Below the pieces are notes generated by a model that was given only the letters and a program-made list of their open reading frames with translations, was not told where the DNA came from and did not search any database. From NCBI GenBank assembly GCA_040877445.1, contig JBBDNT010000227.1:1-64000 (forward strand): DNA of 64,000 nucleotides. Direction: 5' to 3'. A program made the translations under genes and the position numbers. Numbering within the stretch: position 1 is the stretch's first letter; the number at the start of each line of letters is the position of its first letter. Origin of the DNA: JBBDNT01 sp040877445. Lineage in GTDB: Bacteria > Planctomycetota > Planctomycetia > Planctomycetales > Planctomycetaceae. Below, piece after piece: positions 8,517-17,029 of this stretch.

Positions 8517-9068
8517 ATGGCCGCCAACCTCCGCCAGCAAGTCGACGCCGCCCTCGAAGACGTCGATTTCGCGAAGAACGATTACCAGGTCGAACTCGAC
8601 ACGACCAAAGGCAAGATCACCCTCGACCTGTTCCCCGACGTCGCCCCCGGCCACGTGAGGAACATCATCGGTCTCACGAAGATCGGCTACTACGACGGCG
8701 TCCTTTTCCACCGCGTCATCAAGGGGTTCATGATCCAGGGCGGCTGCCCGCAAGGGACCGGCACCGGCGGGCCGGGCTACACCATCCCCGCCGAGTTCAA
8801 CGACCGCCCGCACGAGGTCGGCACGCTCTCGATGGCCCGCACGAACGACCCGAACTCCGCGGGCAGCCAGTTCTTCATCTGCGTCGCCCGCGTCGCGCAC
8901 CCATCGCGTTGGTTCTCCCGTAGCCGCCAAGCAGTATCCAATCACGTTAGAGCCGGCTGTGCCGGCGCGATTCACTCGTCGATCGAACCGCCGATGAACC
9001 GTTTCATCAATTCGTGCCCGCGGTCGAGAGTGATGCCGCCGTGCTCCGCGGCCGTCGCTTCGTCGTAG
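8517..9068 (+). pseudogene. Truncated second cyclophilin copy
   Basis: Bases 8517-8896 are identical to the start of the intact cyclophilin gene and encode its first 126 residues, including the FHRVIKGFM and GSQFFI motifs. The match stops abruptly at 8896; the frame continues for 57 unrelated residues to 9068, running antisense into apgM and through a CCGGCTGTGCCGG palindrome at 8949-8963. The final cyclophilin strand and helix (about 52 residues) are missing, so a folded enzyme is unlikely. Perfect identity over 380 bases implies a very recent event or gene conversion. Confidence 0.85.
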
Positions 9069-10192
9069 CGGTCGGCGGCGTCGGGGGCGATGCCGGTGCC
9101 GCATAGCGCGAACGGCACGTAGCCGTGGCTGTGCGTCTTCGTGCGGAGGAACGTGGGGTGGTCCGGGCAGACGAGCAGGCGGTAATCGCCACGCGATCGC
9201 AGATGCGCGTGCAGCGGGCCGACGATCTCGCGGTCGATCGCTTCCAATGCCGCGACCTTCGCTTCCGCGTCCCCTTCGTGCGAGGCTTCGTCGGTCGCCT
9301 CGACGTGGACGACGACGAGATCGACGTCGTCGAGCGCGCGGATCGCGGCTTGCGCCTTGCCCGCGTAGTTCGTGTCGACGTAACCGGTCGCGCCGGGAAC
9401 CTCGATCACCTTCCAGCCGAGCAGTTTTCCCAACCCGCGGAGCAGATCGACCGCGGTGATGACCGCCCCGTGCACGCCGTACTTCCGCTGGAAGGGTTCG
9501 AGATCGGGCCGCTGCCCCTGCCCCCACAGCCAGACCTGCGTGGCGGGCAACTGCCCCCGCGCGCGGCGAGCCTGGTTTTCGGGGGAGGCCGCGAACAATT
9601 CTTCGCTGCGGGCCATCAACTCGCGGAGTTCGTCCGAGCCTGCGCCTTGCGGGAGATGCTCGGCGATCGACTGATCGGTGACGTCGTGCGGCGGGACGGT
9701 CCGCGTGTTCTCGTCGAACGGCGCGACGCCCTCCCGCGCGCGGTACAGCAGCAGGTTGCGATAGCTCACTCCGGGATGGAACTCCCACAGCGGGCCGCCG
9801 CGGTGGTCGTGCTGCATCAGCCCGATGAGCCGCCGGGCGAGATCGTTGGGAACCTGCCCGGCGGTGAAGCTCCGCATCACCCCGTCTTCGATCGTCACCA
9901 GGTTGCAGCGGATCGCCCAGTCGTTGGGGGCGAGTTCGATCCCCTGCGCGGCGGCTTCGAGCGGCGCGCGGCCGCGATGGCACGCCAGCGGGTCGTAGCC
10001 GAACAGGCTCATCGTCCCCACGTCGCTGCCGGAGGGCATCGAGGCGGGAACATGGTCGGCCCGCCCGACGACGCCCGCGCGGGCCGCTTCGTCCATGTGC
10101 GGCGTGCGGGCGGCCTGCAGGGGAGTGCGACCGCCGAGCTTCGATTGCGGTTCGTCGGCGCAGCCGTCGGGAATGATCAGTGCGTATTTCAT
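8972..10192 (-). CDS. apgM: 2,3-bisphosphoglycerate-independent phosphoglycerate mutase, archaeal type
   Basis: A protein of 406 residues of the alkaline-phosphatase superfamily. It begins with IIPDGCADEP, the metal-binding Asp motif, followed by LFGYDPLACHRGRAPLEA, VEATDEASHEGD and DHPTFLRTKTHSHG, which supply the remaining metal ligands. It interconverts 3- and 2-phosphoglycerate in glycolysis and gluconeogenesis. The same family is sometimes annotated as an alternative homoserine kinase, and sequence alone cannot separate the two roles. The ATG giving MKYALIIPDG is used; the frame continues to a TTG at 10228 without family similarity. The 3' end is overlapped by the tail of the cyclophilin pseudogene. 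Confidence 0.92.
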   Translation of the reverse strand: MKYALIIPDGCADEPQSKLGGRTPLQAARTPHMDEAARAGVVGRADHVPASMPSGSDVGTMSLFGYDPLACHRGRAPLEAAAQGIELAPNDWAIRCNLVTIEDGVMRSFTAGQVPNDLARRLIGLMQHDHRGGPLWEFHPGVSYRNLLLYRAREGVAPFDENTRTVPPHDVTDQSIAEHLPQGAGSDELRELMARSEELFAASPENQARRARGQLPATQVWLWGQGQRPDLEPFQRKYGVHGAVITAVDLLRGLGKLLGWKVIEVPGATGYVDTNYAGKAQAAIRALDDVDLVVVHVEATDEASHEGDAEAKVAALEAIDREIVGPLHAHLRSRGDYRLLVCPDHPTFLRTKTHSHGYVPFALCGTGIAPDAADRYDEATAAEHGGITLDRGHELMKRFIGGSIDE

Positions 10193-10247
10193 CGCAGCCA
10201 GTGTCGCCGAACGGGCGGGGCCGATCAAGTTCGCTCGGGCGTTTCGG

Positions 10248-10302
10248 CGGCGCGCTCCCCTGCGCGAGCGGCTGCGCCGCTTGGCTTCGGGTCGCGGCTA
10301 AC
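10248..10302. repeat. Dispersed repeat ending TCGGGTCGCGGCTAACC
   Basis: This stretch matches 62893-62946: both read GCGCTCC, CTGCGC, GCGGCTGCGCCGC, then CTTCGGGTCGCGGCTAACC. In both places it lies just upstream of, or between, genes. Confidence 0.65.
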
Positions 10303-10341
10303 CGAAGATCCGGTACGATGACGTTGCGGCGTCACGCGGCG

Positions 10342-11949
10342 CTACACGGCGTCTTCCGTGGCGGTCTCGAGCGCGGTGCGGGTCGCGGTGATGCGGGTGT
10401 TGAGGAGTTCGACCTGGCTCAGCAGCGACTTTCGCGCGGTCGAGGCGGTCTTCGCGATCTTGTCCGCCTGCCGCTTGATCGTCTCGACGGCGGTCTCGAT
10501 CTCCTCGAACGAGTTGGCCCGCTTTTCGATTTCGAGGATCGCCCGGTCGATCTCGGTGAAGTCCACCTGGACGGCTTCGTCGTGCTTGTGGGTCCGCACG
10601 CACAAGGCCCGGGCCAGCGAGAGGGCCGCGTGCAGGAACACATCGCTGGCAGTGTCCTCCGCGTCCCAGACGACGAACACGTCGTGCCCGAAGCGGGCGA
10701 GCGGCTCCAGTCCCGCGGGGGCGCATTTCGACGAATACACGAACAGCCCCACCTGCGCGTCGCGGTTCTTGCGGGCTTCCTCGATTTCGGCGCGGGCCTC
10801 GGGAAGCGCGTAGCCCGCCTTCTCTTTCGCTTCGATCACGAACTTCGCTCCCGGCGCGGCGCTCTCCGGGCCGAGTTCGATCACGCAGTCTCCCTTCTTG
10901 CAGTTGCGGATCAGGCCGGTCGTGTTCCCGGTGGAAGTCGGCACGTCTCCCTGCCTCTGCGCCTGCTGCTGGATGCACTCGAAAACGGCCGTTTCGAAAT
11001 CGTGGCCGTGGAGCGTGGTGCGGGCGGCCTCCTTCCGCTGCATGCGCATCTCGGCGAGGGCCGTCTTCACCTGCTCCTGGAAGTCGCGGTTCGTCTTGCG
11101 GTCGCCTTCCATGAGTTCGAGGAGTTGCTTGCGCAGCCGGGCGAGGGCCGAGCGATCGTCGTCGAGCGAGAATTCGCTGGTGATCGTCTGCTGGGCGTCG
11201 CGAACGTTCCGCACGAGCCGGCTGAGCGCGGAGTCGTCGTCGTCGAGCGAGAACTGCCGGACCGCCTCGTCGATCTTCTCATGAAGCTGCTTCGTCAATC
11301 CGTCCTGCGACGTGCTCAACTCGGCGATGAATCGGGCCAGCGCCCCTTCCTTGTTGTCGAGCGAGAACTGCCGCAACACGTGCTCGCGCTGGCCGTCCAA
11401 TTGCGCCTCGACCGTCTGGCGAAGCGACGCGAGGAGACCATCGGACTGGTCCGGCCGCAAGAGGCGCATCAGCGGGCTGTCGTTGCCGAAGTGCGCCGCG
11501 AGGGTCCGGCACAGTTCGGAATCTTCGACGCCGATCTGCCGGCGGATGACCGCTTCGAGTTCGCCGTCCTTGCGGACCAGCCGTTCGATCCGCTCGTGGA
11601 ACCGGCCATCGGTGGGGTCGAAGTATTCCCCCAGCGAACCGGCGACGCGGTCGTGGAGGTGCCGCGAGTGCTCGTCGAACCGCGATTGCAGCGTTTCGAG
11701 CAGGCGATCGCTTTCGCGGCGAACGACGTCGGCGTCGATGCGGCCGCGCGCCTGCCGCAGCGCGAGCACGCCGATCCGCAGCGCGGTGAGGGCGAACCGC
11801 TCGCGTTCGTCTCCTTCGGCGTGAGAGACGAGTTCGGCGACCGTCTCGGGATCCTGGACGTTGAGTTCGAGCAGGAGGGCGTAGGGAAGATCGCCGTCGT
11901 CGTGGAGTTCGGCATCGAGGTTCGCATCCAGCCGTCCGTTGTTCGCCAT
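10342..11949 (-). CDS. Coiled-coil protein with a PD-(D/E)XK nuclease-like domain
   Basis: A protein of 535 residues, acidic and mostly helical. Residues 45-310 contain long helices with three similar units starting QFSLDN (194), QFSLDD (232) and EFSLDD (259). Residues 312-430 look like a restriction-endonuclease fold: Glu319 in HDFET, Asp354 in KKGDCVIEL and EAK at 373-375 fit the E...D...ExK pattern. Residues 466-530 return to coiled coil. The layout, helices plus a PD-(D/E)XK module, recalls RmuC-type proteins, but I see no clear RmuC signature, so the function is open. The ATG at 11949 has AGGAGGGA upstream, deciding the start. It is divergent from agmatinase with a strong palindrome between. 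Confidence 0.75.
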   Translation of the reverse strand: MANNGRLDANLDAELHDDGDLPYALLLELNVQDPETVAELVSHAEGDERERFALTALRIGVLALRQARGRIDADVVRRESDRLLETLQSRFDEHSRHLHDRVAGSLGEYFDPTDGRFHERIERLVRKDGELEAVIRRQIGVEDSELCRTLAAHFGNDSPLMRLLRPDQSDGLLASLRQTVEAQLDGQREHVLRQFSLDNKEGALARFIAELSTSQDGLTKQLHEKIDEAVRQFSLDDDDSALSRLVRNVRDAQQTITSEFSLDDDRSALARLRKQLLELMEGDRKTNRDFQEQVKTALAEMRMQRKEAARTTLHGHDFETAVFECIQQQAQRQGDVPTSTGNTTGLIRNCKKGDCVIELGPESAAPGAKFVIEAKEKAGYALPEARAEIEEARKNRDAQVGLFVYSSKCAPAGLEPLARFGHDVFVVWDAEDTASDVFLHAALSLARALCVRTHKHDEAVQVDFTEIDRAILEIEKRANSFEEIETAVETIKRQADKIAKTASTARKSLLSQVELLNTRITATRTALETATEDAV

Positions 11950-12047
11950 GGTTCCCTCCTGCGATTTCGGGGCCGCGGTTGATGATGTCAACGGTCGCGA
12001 GTATAGCATTTGCGTACAGCAACAGCCAACGCGCAGTGGTTTCGGGG

Positions 12048-12113
12048 AAGGAGCCGCGCACGAAGTAAGCGGTGGGCCGCGCGATGGCCGCTTACTTCGT
12101 GCGCGGCTCCTTT
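12048..12113. repeat. Near-perfect hairpin, GGAGCCGCGCACG family, copy 1
   Basis: Arms of about 24 bases, beginning AAGGAGCCGCGCACGAAGTA and ending with its reverse complement, around an 18-base loop. The second copy is 19621-19683. It lies between two divergent genes. Confidence 0.85.
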
Positions 12114-12155
12114 CCAACGCTTCAGCGCCGCGTCTCCAATCGCTACACTCTCGCC

Positions 12156-13082
12156 ATGAACGACGACGCTCCCCAGACGTTTCTCGGCGTGCCCGCATCG
12201 CCAGCGGCCGAGGCCGACGTGCTGTTGTTGCCGCTTCCGTTCGAGGGAACCGTCTCCTACGGGGGCGGCACGGCGGACGGACCGGCGGCGGTCTGGGAGG
12301 CGTCGACCCAGATCGAACTGTGGGACGAGGAACTGGACTTCGATCTCGACGGGCTGAAGTATTTTTCCGACCAGCCGCTGACCGCCCACGCCGGCGAATC
12401 CCCCGGGGACTATCTCGCCCGCGTTCGCGCCGCCGCGGCGGAACTGCATCGGCATCGAAAACTGGTCATCGGCGTCGGCGGGGAGCACAGCCTCACGGCG
12501 CCGCTGGTCGAAGCGGCGGCGCAATTCGGTTCGCCGGCGAGCATCGATCGGCAACCCCTCTCCGGCGTCACCGTGGTGCAGTTCGACGCCCATTCCGATC
12601 TGCGCGACGAGTTGGACGGCCATCGCGAATCGCACGCCAGCGTCATGCGGCGCGTCGTCGAGCAAGGGGCGCGGGTGATCGCGATCGGCATTCGCTCCGC
12701 CGAGCGCGAGGAATTCGAGTACGGCCGCGCATCGGGACTGGTCACGACTTATTTCGCACAAGAGCTGGCCGAGGATTCGGATCGCGATCGCGCCCTGTGC
12801 GACGAACTGGCGGGACTCGCGGGGAACGTGTATCTCACGATCGACATCGACGGACTCGACGCGCCGCTGTGTCCCGCCACCGGCACCCCGCAACCGGGAG
12901 GACTCGGCTGGTGGCAGACGCTCCGCTATCTACGGGCGCTGTTGCGAACCGATGCGGCGAAGCGGCGGTTGATCGGTTGCGATCTCGTCGAAACGGTCCC
13001 GATGCCGGGCACGCGGATCAACGAGTTCACCGCCGCGAAACTGCTGGCGAAGGTGATCGCGTATCACCTCGCGACGGTTTGA
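12156..13082 (+). CDS. speB: Agmatinase-family ureohydrolase
   Basis: A protein of 308 residues of the arginase/agmatinase family. The manganese ligands are visible: His in GGEHS, Asp-His-Asp in FDAHSD, and two Asp in DIDGLD; the HRESHASVM segment matches the agmatinase substrate region. The usual reaction is agmatine to putrescine plus urea; guanidinobutyrase or another guanidino hydrolase is possible. The ATG at 12156 is preceded by a -10-like TACACT at 12143-12148, implying a nearly leaderless transcript. No other polyamine genes are adjacent. Confidence 0.9.
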   Translation: MNDDAPQTFLGVPASPAAEADVLLLPLPFEGTVSYGGGTADGPAAVWEASTQIELWDEELDFDLDGLKYFSDQPLTAHAGESPGDYLARVRAAAAELHRHRKLVIGVGGEHSLTAPLVEAAAQFGSPASIDRQPLSGVTVVQFDAHSDLRDELDGHRESHASVMRRVVEQGARVIAIGIRSAEREEFEYGRASGLVTTYFAQELAEDSDRDRALCDELAGLAGNVYLTIDIDGLDAPLCPATGTPQPGGLGWWQTLRYLRALLRTDAAKRRLIGCDLVETVPMPGTRINEFTAAKLLAKVIAYHLATV

Positions 13083-13203
13083 CGGCAGCGGTGTGTCACG
13101 CGGCCGAGTAGCGCGACCGTCCGAGGCAGGTGGCCGATTCGCGAATCGAAACGGCCAGGGGCTTAGGCAGCGGAGGGAATTTGATCCACCGCGGCGCGAG
13201 TCG

Positions 13204-13346
13204 TAGAGGGGTGGCTGGGGTCGAAGCGAAGCGCAGCCCCCAGCAATGCGCCGACACACTCACATCCACTGGGGGCGATCTGCCGATGCGGGTCGACGAG
13301 CGTGGACGCCGTCCCCCGGCAGATCGACCCCAGCCACCCCACCGGT
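13204..13346. repeat. Inverted repeat with GGGTGGCTGGGGTCG arms
   Basis: The left arm at 13206-13232 reads GAGGGGTGGCTGGGGTCGAA, the right arm at 13320-13346 its complement GATCGACCCCAGCCACCCC. The interior also holds GGGGGC/GCCCCC pairs. The same right-arm sequence occurs at bases 24-47 of the window. Confidence 0.75.
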
Positions 13347-13368
13347 AGTTCATTTCCCCGCCGCTGCC

Positions 13369-14265
13369 TTACGACCCGCCCTCTTCGCCGCCGAAGTGGC
13401 GGCGGTCGCGGGCCTCGAAGTCGGCGTAGCCGAGCAGATCGTACAGTTCCGCCCGCGTGAGCATCTCCTCGACGCAGGCCGCCTGCGTGCCGGTGCGGGC
13501 GATTTCCGCCAGCCCGCGCTCGACCGCTTTCATCGCCAGCCGCAACAGCGTGACTGGAAGCAGCACCGCCGCGTAGCCCAGTTCGTGCAGTTCACTCGCG
13601 GACAGCAGCGGGCTTTTGCCGAACTCCGTCATGTTGGCGATCAACGGAATGCCGGCAAGCGCCTGGGCGAAGCGGGCGAACTCTTCCGGGGTTTCGAGCG
13701 CTTCGGGGAAGATCATGTCGGCCCCGGCTTCGACGTAGGCCCGCGCGCGGTCGATGGCCTCGTCGAGATCGAGCACGCCCCGCGCGTCGGTCCGGGCGAT
13801 GAGCACGAACCCGGGATCGCGGCGCGCGCTCGCGGCGGCGCGGAGCTTCGCGCACATCGCCTCGGTCGAGACGAGGCTCTTGCCGCTCAGGTGGCCGCAC
13901 CGCTTGGGGAGTTCCTGGTCTTCCAGATGCAGCCCCGCGAGTCCCGCCTGCTCGAACAGGCGGACCGTCCGCTCGACGGAGAGCGGTTCGCCGAAACCGG
14001 TGTCGGCGTCGGAGATGATCGGGATCTCGACCGCCCGCGCGAGGTACGCCCCCTGCTCGGCGAATTCCGTCTGCGTGAGGAGTCCCACGTCGGGAACGGC
14101 CGCCAGTCCCGACGAGAGCGCCGCCCCGGATTGATAAGCCGCTCGAAACCCCGCCCGCTCGACCATCCGCGCGGCGAGCGCGTTGAACGCGCCGGGAACG
14201 ATCAGCGGCGGCTGTTCGAGTGCGGCGCGAAAGCGGGCGCCGGGAGTGGGGGAAGATCGCGTCAT
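13369..14265 (-). CDS. prpB: Methylisocitrate lyase / PEP mutase family
   Basis: A protein of 298 residues, the usual length. It holds the family active-site motif KRCGHLSGK with the catalytic cysteine, the DADTGFG metal-binding segment, LEDQELPKRCGH, and NMTEFGKSPLLS, which resembles methylisocitrate lyase PrpB more than isocitrate lyase or phosphonomutase. PrpB cleaves 2-methylisocitrate to pyruvate and succinate in propionate degradation. No prpC or prpD is nearby, so the pathway assignment rests on this gene only. An oxaloacetate decarboxylase-like relative cannot be excluded. Confidence 0.82.
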   Translation of the reverse strand: MTRSSPTPGARFRAALEQPPLIVPGAFNALAARMVERAGFRAAYQSGAALSSGLAAVPDVGLLTQTEFAEQGAYLARAVEIPIISDADTGFGEPLSVERTVRLFEQAGLAGLHLEDQELPKRCGHLSGKSLVSTEAMCAKLRAAASARRDPGFVLIARTDARGVLDLDEAIDRARAYVEAGADMIFPEALETPEEFARFAQALAGIPLIANMTEFGKSPLLSASELHELGYAAVLLPVTLLRLAMKAVERGLAEIARTGTQAACVEEMLTRAELYDLLGYADFEARDRRHFGGEEGGS

Positions 14266-14334
14266 CGGCTTCCATTCATTCGCTCAGGAAGTCCTTACCG
14301 CCTCGTCCAAGTCGAAGTTATGGGTCGACCAATG

Positions 14335-14482
14335 GGCGGGTAGGACGGATTTGTAATCCGTCGTGCCCGCCGGCCGGCAAGACTCCCAGGTCGTGGACGG
14401 CGTCGCACCGGACCGTGGTGGGACGCCCGGACTTGAAAACGAAAAGGCTCTGGCGGACGGAATTCAATTCCGTCCTACGACA
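14335..14482. repeat. Two-palindrome element, GGGTAGGACGGATT family, copy 1
   Basis: A palindrome of GGCGGGTAGGACGGATT with AATCCGTCGTGCCCGCC (14335-14372) is followed about 80 bases later by the palindrome CGGACGGAATTCAATTCCGT (14455-14474). The same pair with nearly the same spacing is at 20517-20660; the middle parts are unrelated. Confidence 0.8.
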
Positions 14483-14534
14483 CGGTGCACGTCGGTCTCC
14501 AGTTCGACAAGCCGCACCCGCCGGCTCCCCCCAC

Positions 14535-15209
14535 TTACGTGGGAGGCTCGCTGTTCGTTGCGTTGGAATGCGCGCCGGTCGGTTCGCTGCGCAGGTGCTG
14601 TACCCACGCGGGCGGGAAATTCGCGAACACCCAGCTTCGGCGGAACCGGTGCCGGGCGAGATAGTCGTTGAGCATCTCGTCGAGTTCGACGATCCGCGTG
14701 CGCTCGTCGCCGTTCGACAGTCGCCGCCGGATCGGCCGCACGTACATGTATTCGAAGTACGACAGCGTCCCCTCCGGCGCGAGCAGCCGGAAGAACGAAT
14801 CGAAGATCGTCCGCACCAGATCGGGCGGGAAATTATTCAACGGCAACCCGGAGATGATGTAGTCGTACGGCGCCTCCGACTCGAATTCCTGCAGCGGGCA
14901 GCAGTGAATGCGCACGCGGTCCGCCTTTTCGCGGTGGTCCTTCCGCGTGCGGAAACGGTGTTTGAGGATCGCGGCGAAGCGGCGGTTGATCTCGACCAGA
15001 TCGAGCGTGTCCTCCGGGCCGAGCGCGCGCACGATTCGCCGCGTGACCGGTCCGGTTCCGGGGCCGACTTCGAGAATTCGCGCGGGCCGCTCGCGGCGGC
15101 GCATCGGTCCGGTGAGCGCCCCGGCCAGAAACCGGCTGCTGGGCGCAACCGCCCCGGTCGTCTGAAACCGCTCGCGAAACTGGCGGAAGAACTCGACGTA
15201 ATCGCGCAC
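14535..15209 (-). CDS. SAM-dependent methyltransferase, PmtA-like
   Basis: A class I methyltransferase of 224 residues: the SAM-binding motif ILEVGPGTGPVT, an acidic LVEIN at motif II and SGLPLNNFPP, a phrase typical of phospholipid N-methyltransferases (PmtA family) and their relatives. The GAVAPSSRFLA start also fits that family. The likely role is methylation of phosphatidylethanolamine head groups or of a related small molecule; rRNA adenine dimethylases share the fold but have a different NLPY-type motif IV. The frame opens at a TTG (15248) inside a dispersed repeat; I use the GTG at 15209 because family similarity begins there. Confidence 0.7.
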   Translation of the reverse strand: MRDYVEFFRQFRERFQTTGAVAPSSRFLAGALTGPMRRRERPARILEVGPGTGPVTRRIVRALGPEDTLDLVEINRRFAAILKHRFRTRKDHREKADRVRIHCCPLQEFESEAPYDYIISGLPLNNFPPDLVRTIFDSFFRLLAPEGTLSYFEYMYVRPIRRRLSNGDERTRIVELDEMLNDYLARHRFRRSWVFANFPPAWVQHLRSEPTGAHSNATNSEPPT

Positions 15210-15238
15210 GCGCAGCTCGGTGATTCGGAAAACAGGTA

Positions 15239-15522
15239 TTCGACGCAAAGGCGCAAAGACGCAAAGGAACGCAAAGAGTTCGAAGTGCCGCGCCGCGATT
15301 CCGAGGCAATGAAACCGTACCAGCGACGATTAGCGAGAATCAGTGTTCCGTACTCTGCGGTTGGTCCGATCGAGCCATTCGGGCACGAACACTGATCTCC
15401 AATGGTCGAACCCGATCGCCTCGCGCGTCATCATAACTCGCGAGGCAATCTCAGTCGATCACCGGCCCTTTGCGTTTCTTTGCGCCCTTTGCGACTTTGC
15501 GTCGAAAGAAAGCTGCCGGGTT
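15239..15522. repeat. Repeat-filled gap between methyltransferase and aminotransferase
   Basis: It contains CGACGCAAAGGCGCAAAGAC at 15240, a diverged relative of the 1185-1530 block (GACGATTAGCGAGAATCAGTG at about 15327 and GAACACTGATC at 15388), and a TTTCTTTGCGCCCTTTGCG phrase at 15474. No gene is seen. Confidence 0.6.
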
Positions 15523-16473
15523 TCACCCGCCGGCCGCAAGACGCTCGGCCGCTCCGCGGCGCAGTTGTTCGATGATATCGCGCCCGACCAGATCGTTCCA
15601 TGCCGTCATCAGCCGGGAGAACACCGGCCCCGGCCGGCCGGCGCCGATCGGTTCGCCATCCAGCCGGGTCGCCGGCAGCAGGCAGTACGGCGTCGATGAC
15701 AAGAACGCCTCTTCGGCCGCGCGCACGTGGGCCGGAAAGAGCGTGACCGCGTGGAACGGAATTCCCTCGCGCGCGGCCAGTTCGCGGACGACCGCGCGGC
15801 TCACTCCGCCGAGGACCGCGGCGTCGCGGGGGGTGCGGATTTCGCCCCCCGTCACGATGAAGAAGTTGGCGGCGCTCGTCTCGGTGACCGCCCCGGCATG
15901 ATCGAGCAGCAGCGCCTGCGCCTGCGGATCGACCGCGCGGGCCTCGCGGTCGGCGAGGCGCCAGTGCATCCGGCTGCGGATCTTGATCCGCGGGTCGATG
16001 CAGTCCGCCGGGATTTGCCGGACGGAGGGAATCACCAAGTGCTGCCCCGTGTCGAGCTTGTCCGCCCACAGTTCGAACGGCAGCGGGAAGGTGTGCACGC
16101 AGACGGTCGGCCGCGACTCGGCCATCCCCGCCGCCCCGACGTAGGTGCGATTCAGCCCCGGCGTGACGAACAGCACGACGCCGAGATCGTGCGTTGGGGG
16201 AATCAGCGAAAAATTCCGGCCGACGACTTCGCCGACGATCGCGGTCAATTCATCGCGCGACTGCGGAATGGAAAAGCCGACCGCCTCGAGCGAGCGGAAC
16301 AGCCGATCGAGGTGCGCCTCGATCCGAAACGGCACACCGGCGAACGTGCGGACCATCTCGGTGACGCCGGCCCCCTGCACGAGGCCGAGATCGAAGACCG
16401 ACACCTTCGCCCGCGAGAGCGGCACGAGTTCGCCATCGAGAAAGGCGATCGGTTCGGAAGCGGAGGAAGGCAC
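15523..16473 (-). CDS. Class IV PLP-dependent aminotransferase
   Basis: A protein of 316 residues of the IlvE/Dat/PabC family. It has LDGELVPLSRAKVSVFDLGLVQGAGVTE-like N-terminal features, the PLP-binding lysine in RIKIRSRMHW, and the VTETSAANFFIV segment that contacts the cofactor phosphate. Candidates are branched-chain amino-acid aminotransferase, D-amino-acid aminotransferase or aminodeoxychorismate lyase; sequence alone does not decide. The start is a GTG with no alternative ATG near the family start. No pathway genes are adjacent. Confidence 0.85.
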   Translation of the reverse strand: MPSSASEPIAFLDGELVPLSRAKVSVFDLGLVQGAGVTEMVRTFAGVPFRIEAHLDRLFRSLEAVGFSIPQSRDELTAIVGEVVGRNFSLIPPTHDLGVVLFVTPGLNRTYVGAAGMAESRPTVCVHTFPLPFELWADKLDTGQHLVIPSVRQIPADCIDPRIKIRSRMHWRLADREARAVDPQAQALLLDHAGAVTETSAANFFIVTGGEIRTPRDAAVLGGVSRAVVRELAAREGIPFHAVTLFPAHVRAAEEAFLSSTPYCLLPATRLDGEPIGAGRPGPVFSRLMTAWNDLVGRDIIEQLRRGAAERLAAGG

Positions 16474-16486
16474 GTGGGAGTCTTCG

Positions 16487-16630
16487 TTACGACTGAAATT
16501 CGTCCGCGATCATTCGTGTCAACGCATCGCGAACCCGCCCGCGGTCGGTCGTGCCGATTCTGCCGAGTTTCCTCGCGACCAATCGCACGAGCACGACATC
16601 GCCTGGTTCACAGTCGATCGTAGACGGCAT
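16487..16630 (-). pseudogene. Internally deleted MazF/PemK-like toxin remnant
   Basis: An open frame of 47 residues: it opens with the MazF/PemK beta-strand EPGDVVLVR and then jumps to KLGRIGTTDRGRVRDALTRM, which resembles the C-terminal helix of that family. The intervening 60 or so residues, which carry the catalytic and RNA-binding loops, are absent without loss of frame. The ATG at 16630 overlaps the antitoxin stop by 23 bases, the usual toxin-antitoxin arrangement. I infer a toxin inactivated by an in-frame deletion; a small functional protein cannot be excluded. Confidence 0.55.
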
Positions 16631-16817
16631 CCTCTTCGTTCTCCCAAACGTCGGCCAGGCGTTGCTCCTGAAGACGATTCCAGAACTCGCGATCCGCCTC
16701 ATCGACTGATTGCAGGGCGCCCTCGAAGACGACGAGCACCTCACCGGCGGGCGTGCCGCGCAGTTCCTCGGGAAGAACGATCTTCTCGCCGTCGAAATGG
16801 GCCTTGATGGCGATCAT
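16608..16817 (-). CDS. Antitoxin-like small protein (DUF104/AF2212 style)
   Basis: A protein of 69 residues beginning MIAIKAHFDGEKIVLPEELR, followed by GEVLVVFE, a pattern shared by short antitoxins that precede MazF or PIN toxins. The C-terminal half is acidic and helical (EADREFWNRLQEQ). It directly precedes and overlaps the shortened MazF-like frame, so it is probably an orphaned antitoxin. The ATG at 16817 is the family start. Confidence 0.7.
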   Translation of the reverse strand: MIAIKAHFDGEKIVLPEELRGTPAGEVLVVFEGALQSVDEADREFWNRLQEQRLADVWENEEDAVYDRL

Positions 16818-17029
16818 GGGGGGGTTCCGGGAATCGGTTCGAGAACCGTCGAGCGGTCGTCCGGAATTCTATCACGTCCGTCGCGGTCCTTGCACGCGAT
16901 CGACACGATCTCGACGTTTCCCGCTCAAGTCTTGCTCGCGGAATGCCGATGCATCGCGGTAGCCGGTGCGGCGGGGCGGTCTCGTTCCGCGCCGGGTGCG
17001 GGCCGTGTCGATCACGAGGTGACGGCTGA

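Noticed and set aside
8897..9068. The 57-residue tail of the truncated cyclophilin as a new domain
   Set aside because: It is antisense to apgM and crosses a palindrome; no protein-like pattern.
15210..15248. TTG start for the PmtA-like methyltransferase
   Set aside because: This start lies inside a dispersed CGCAAAGACGCAAAG repeat; family similarity starts at the GTG downstream.
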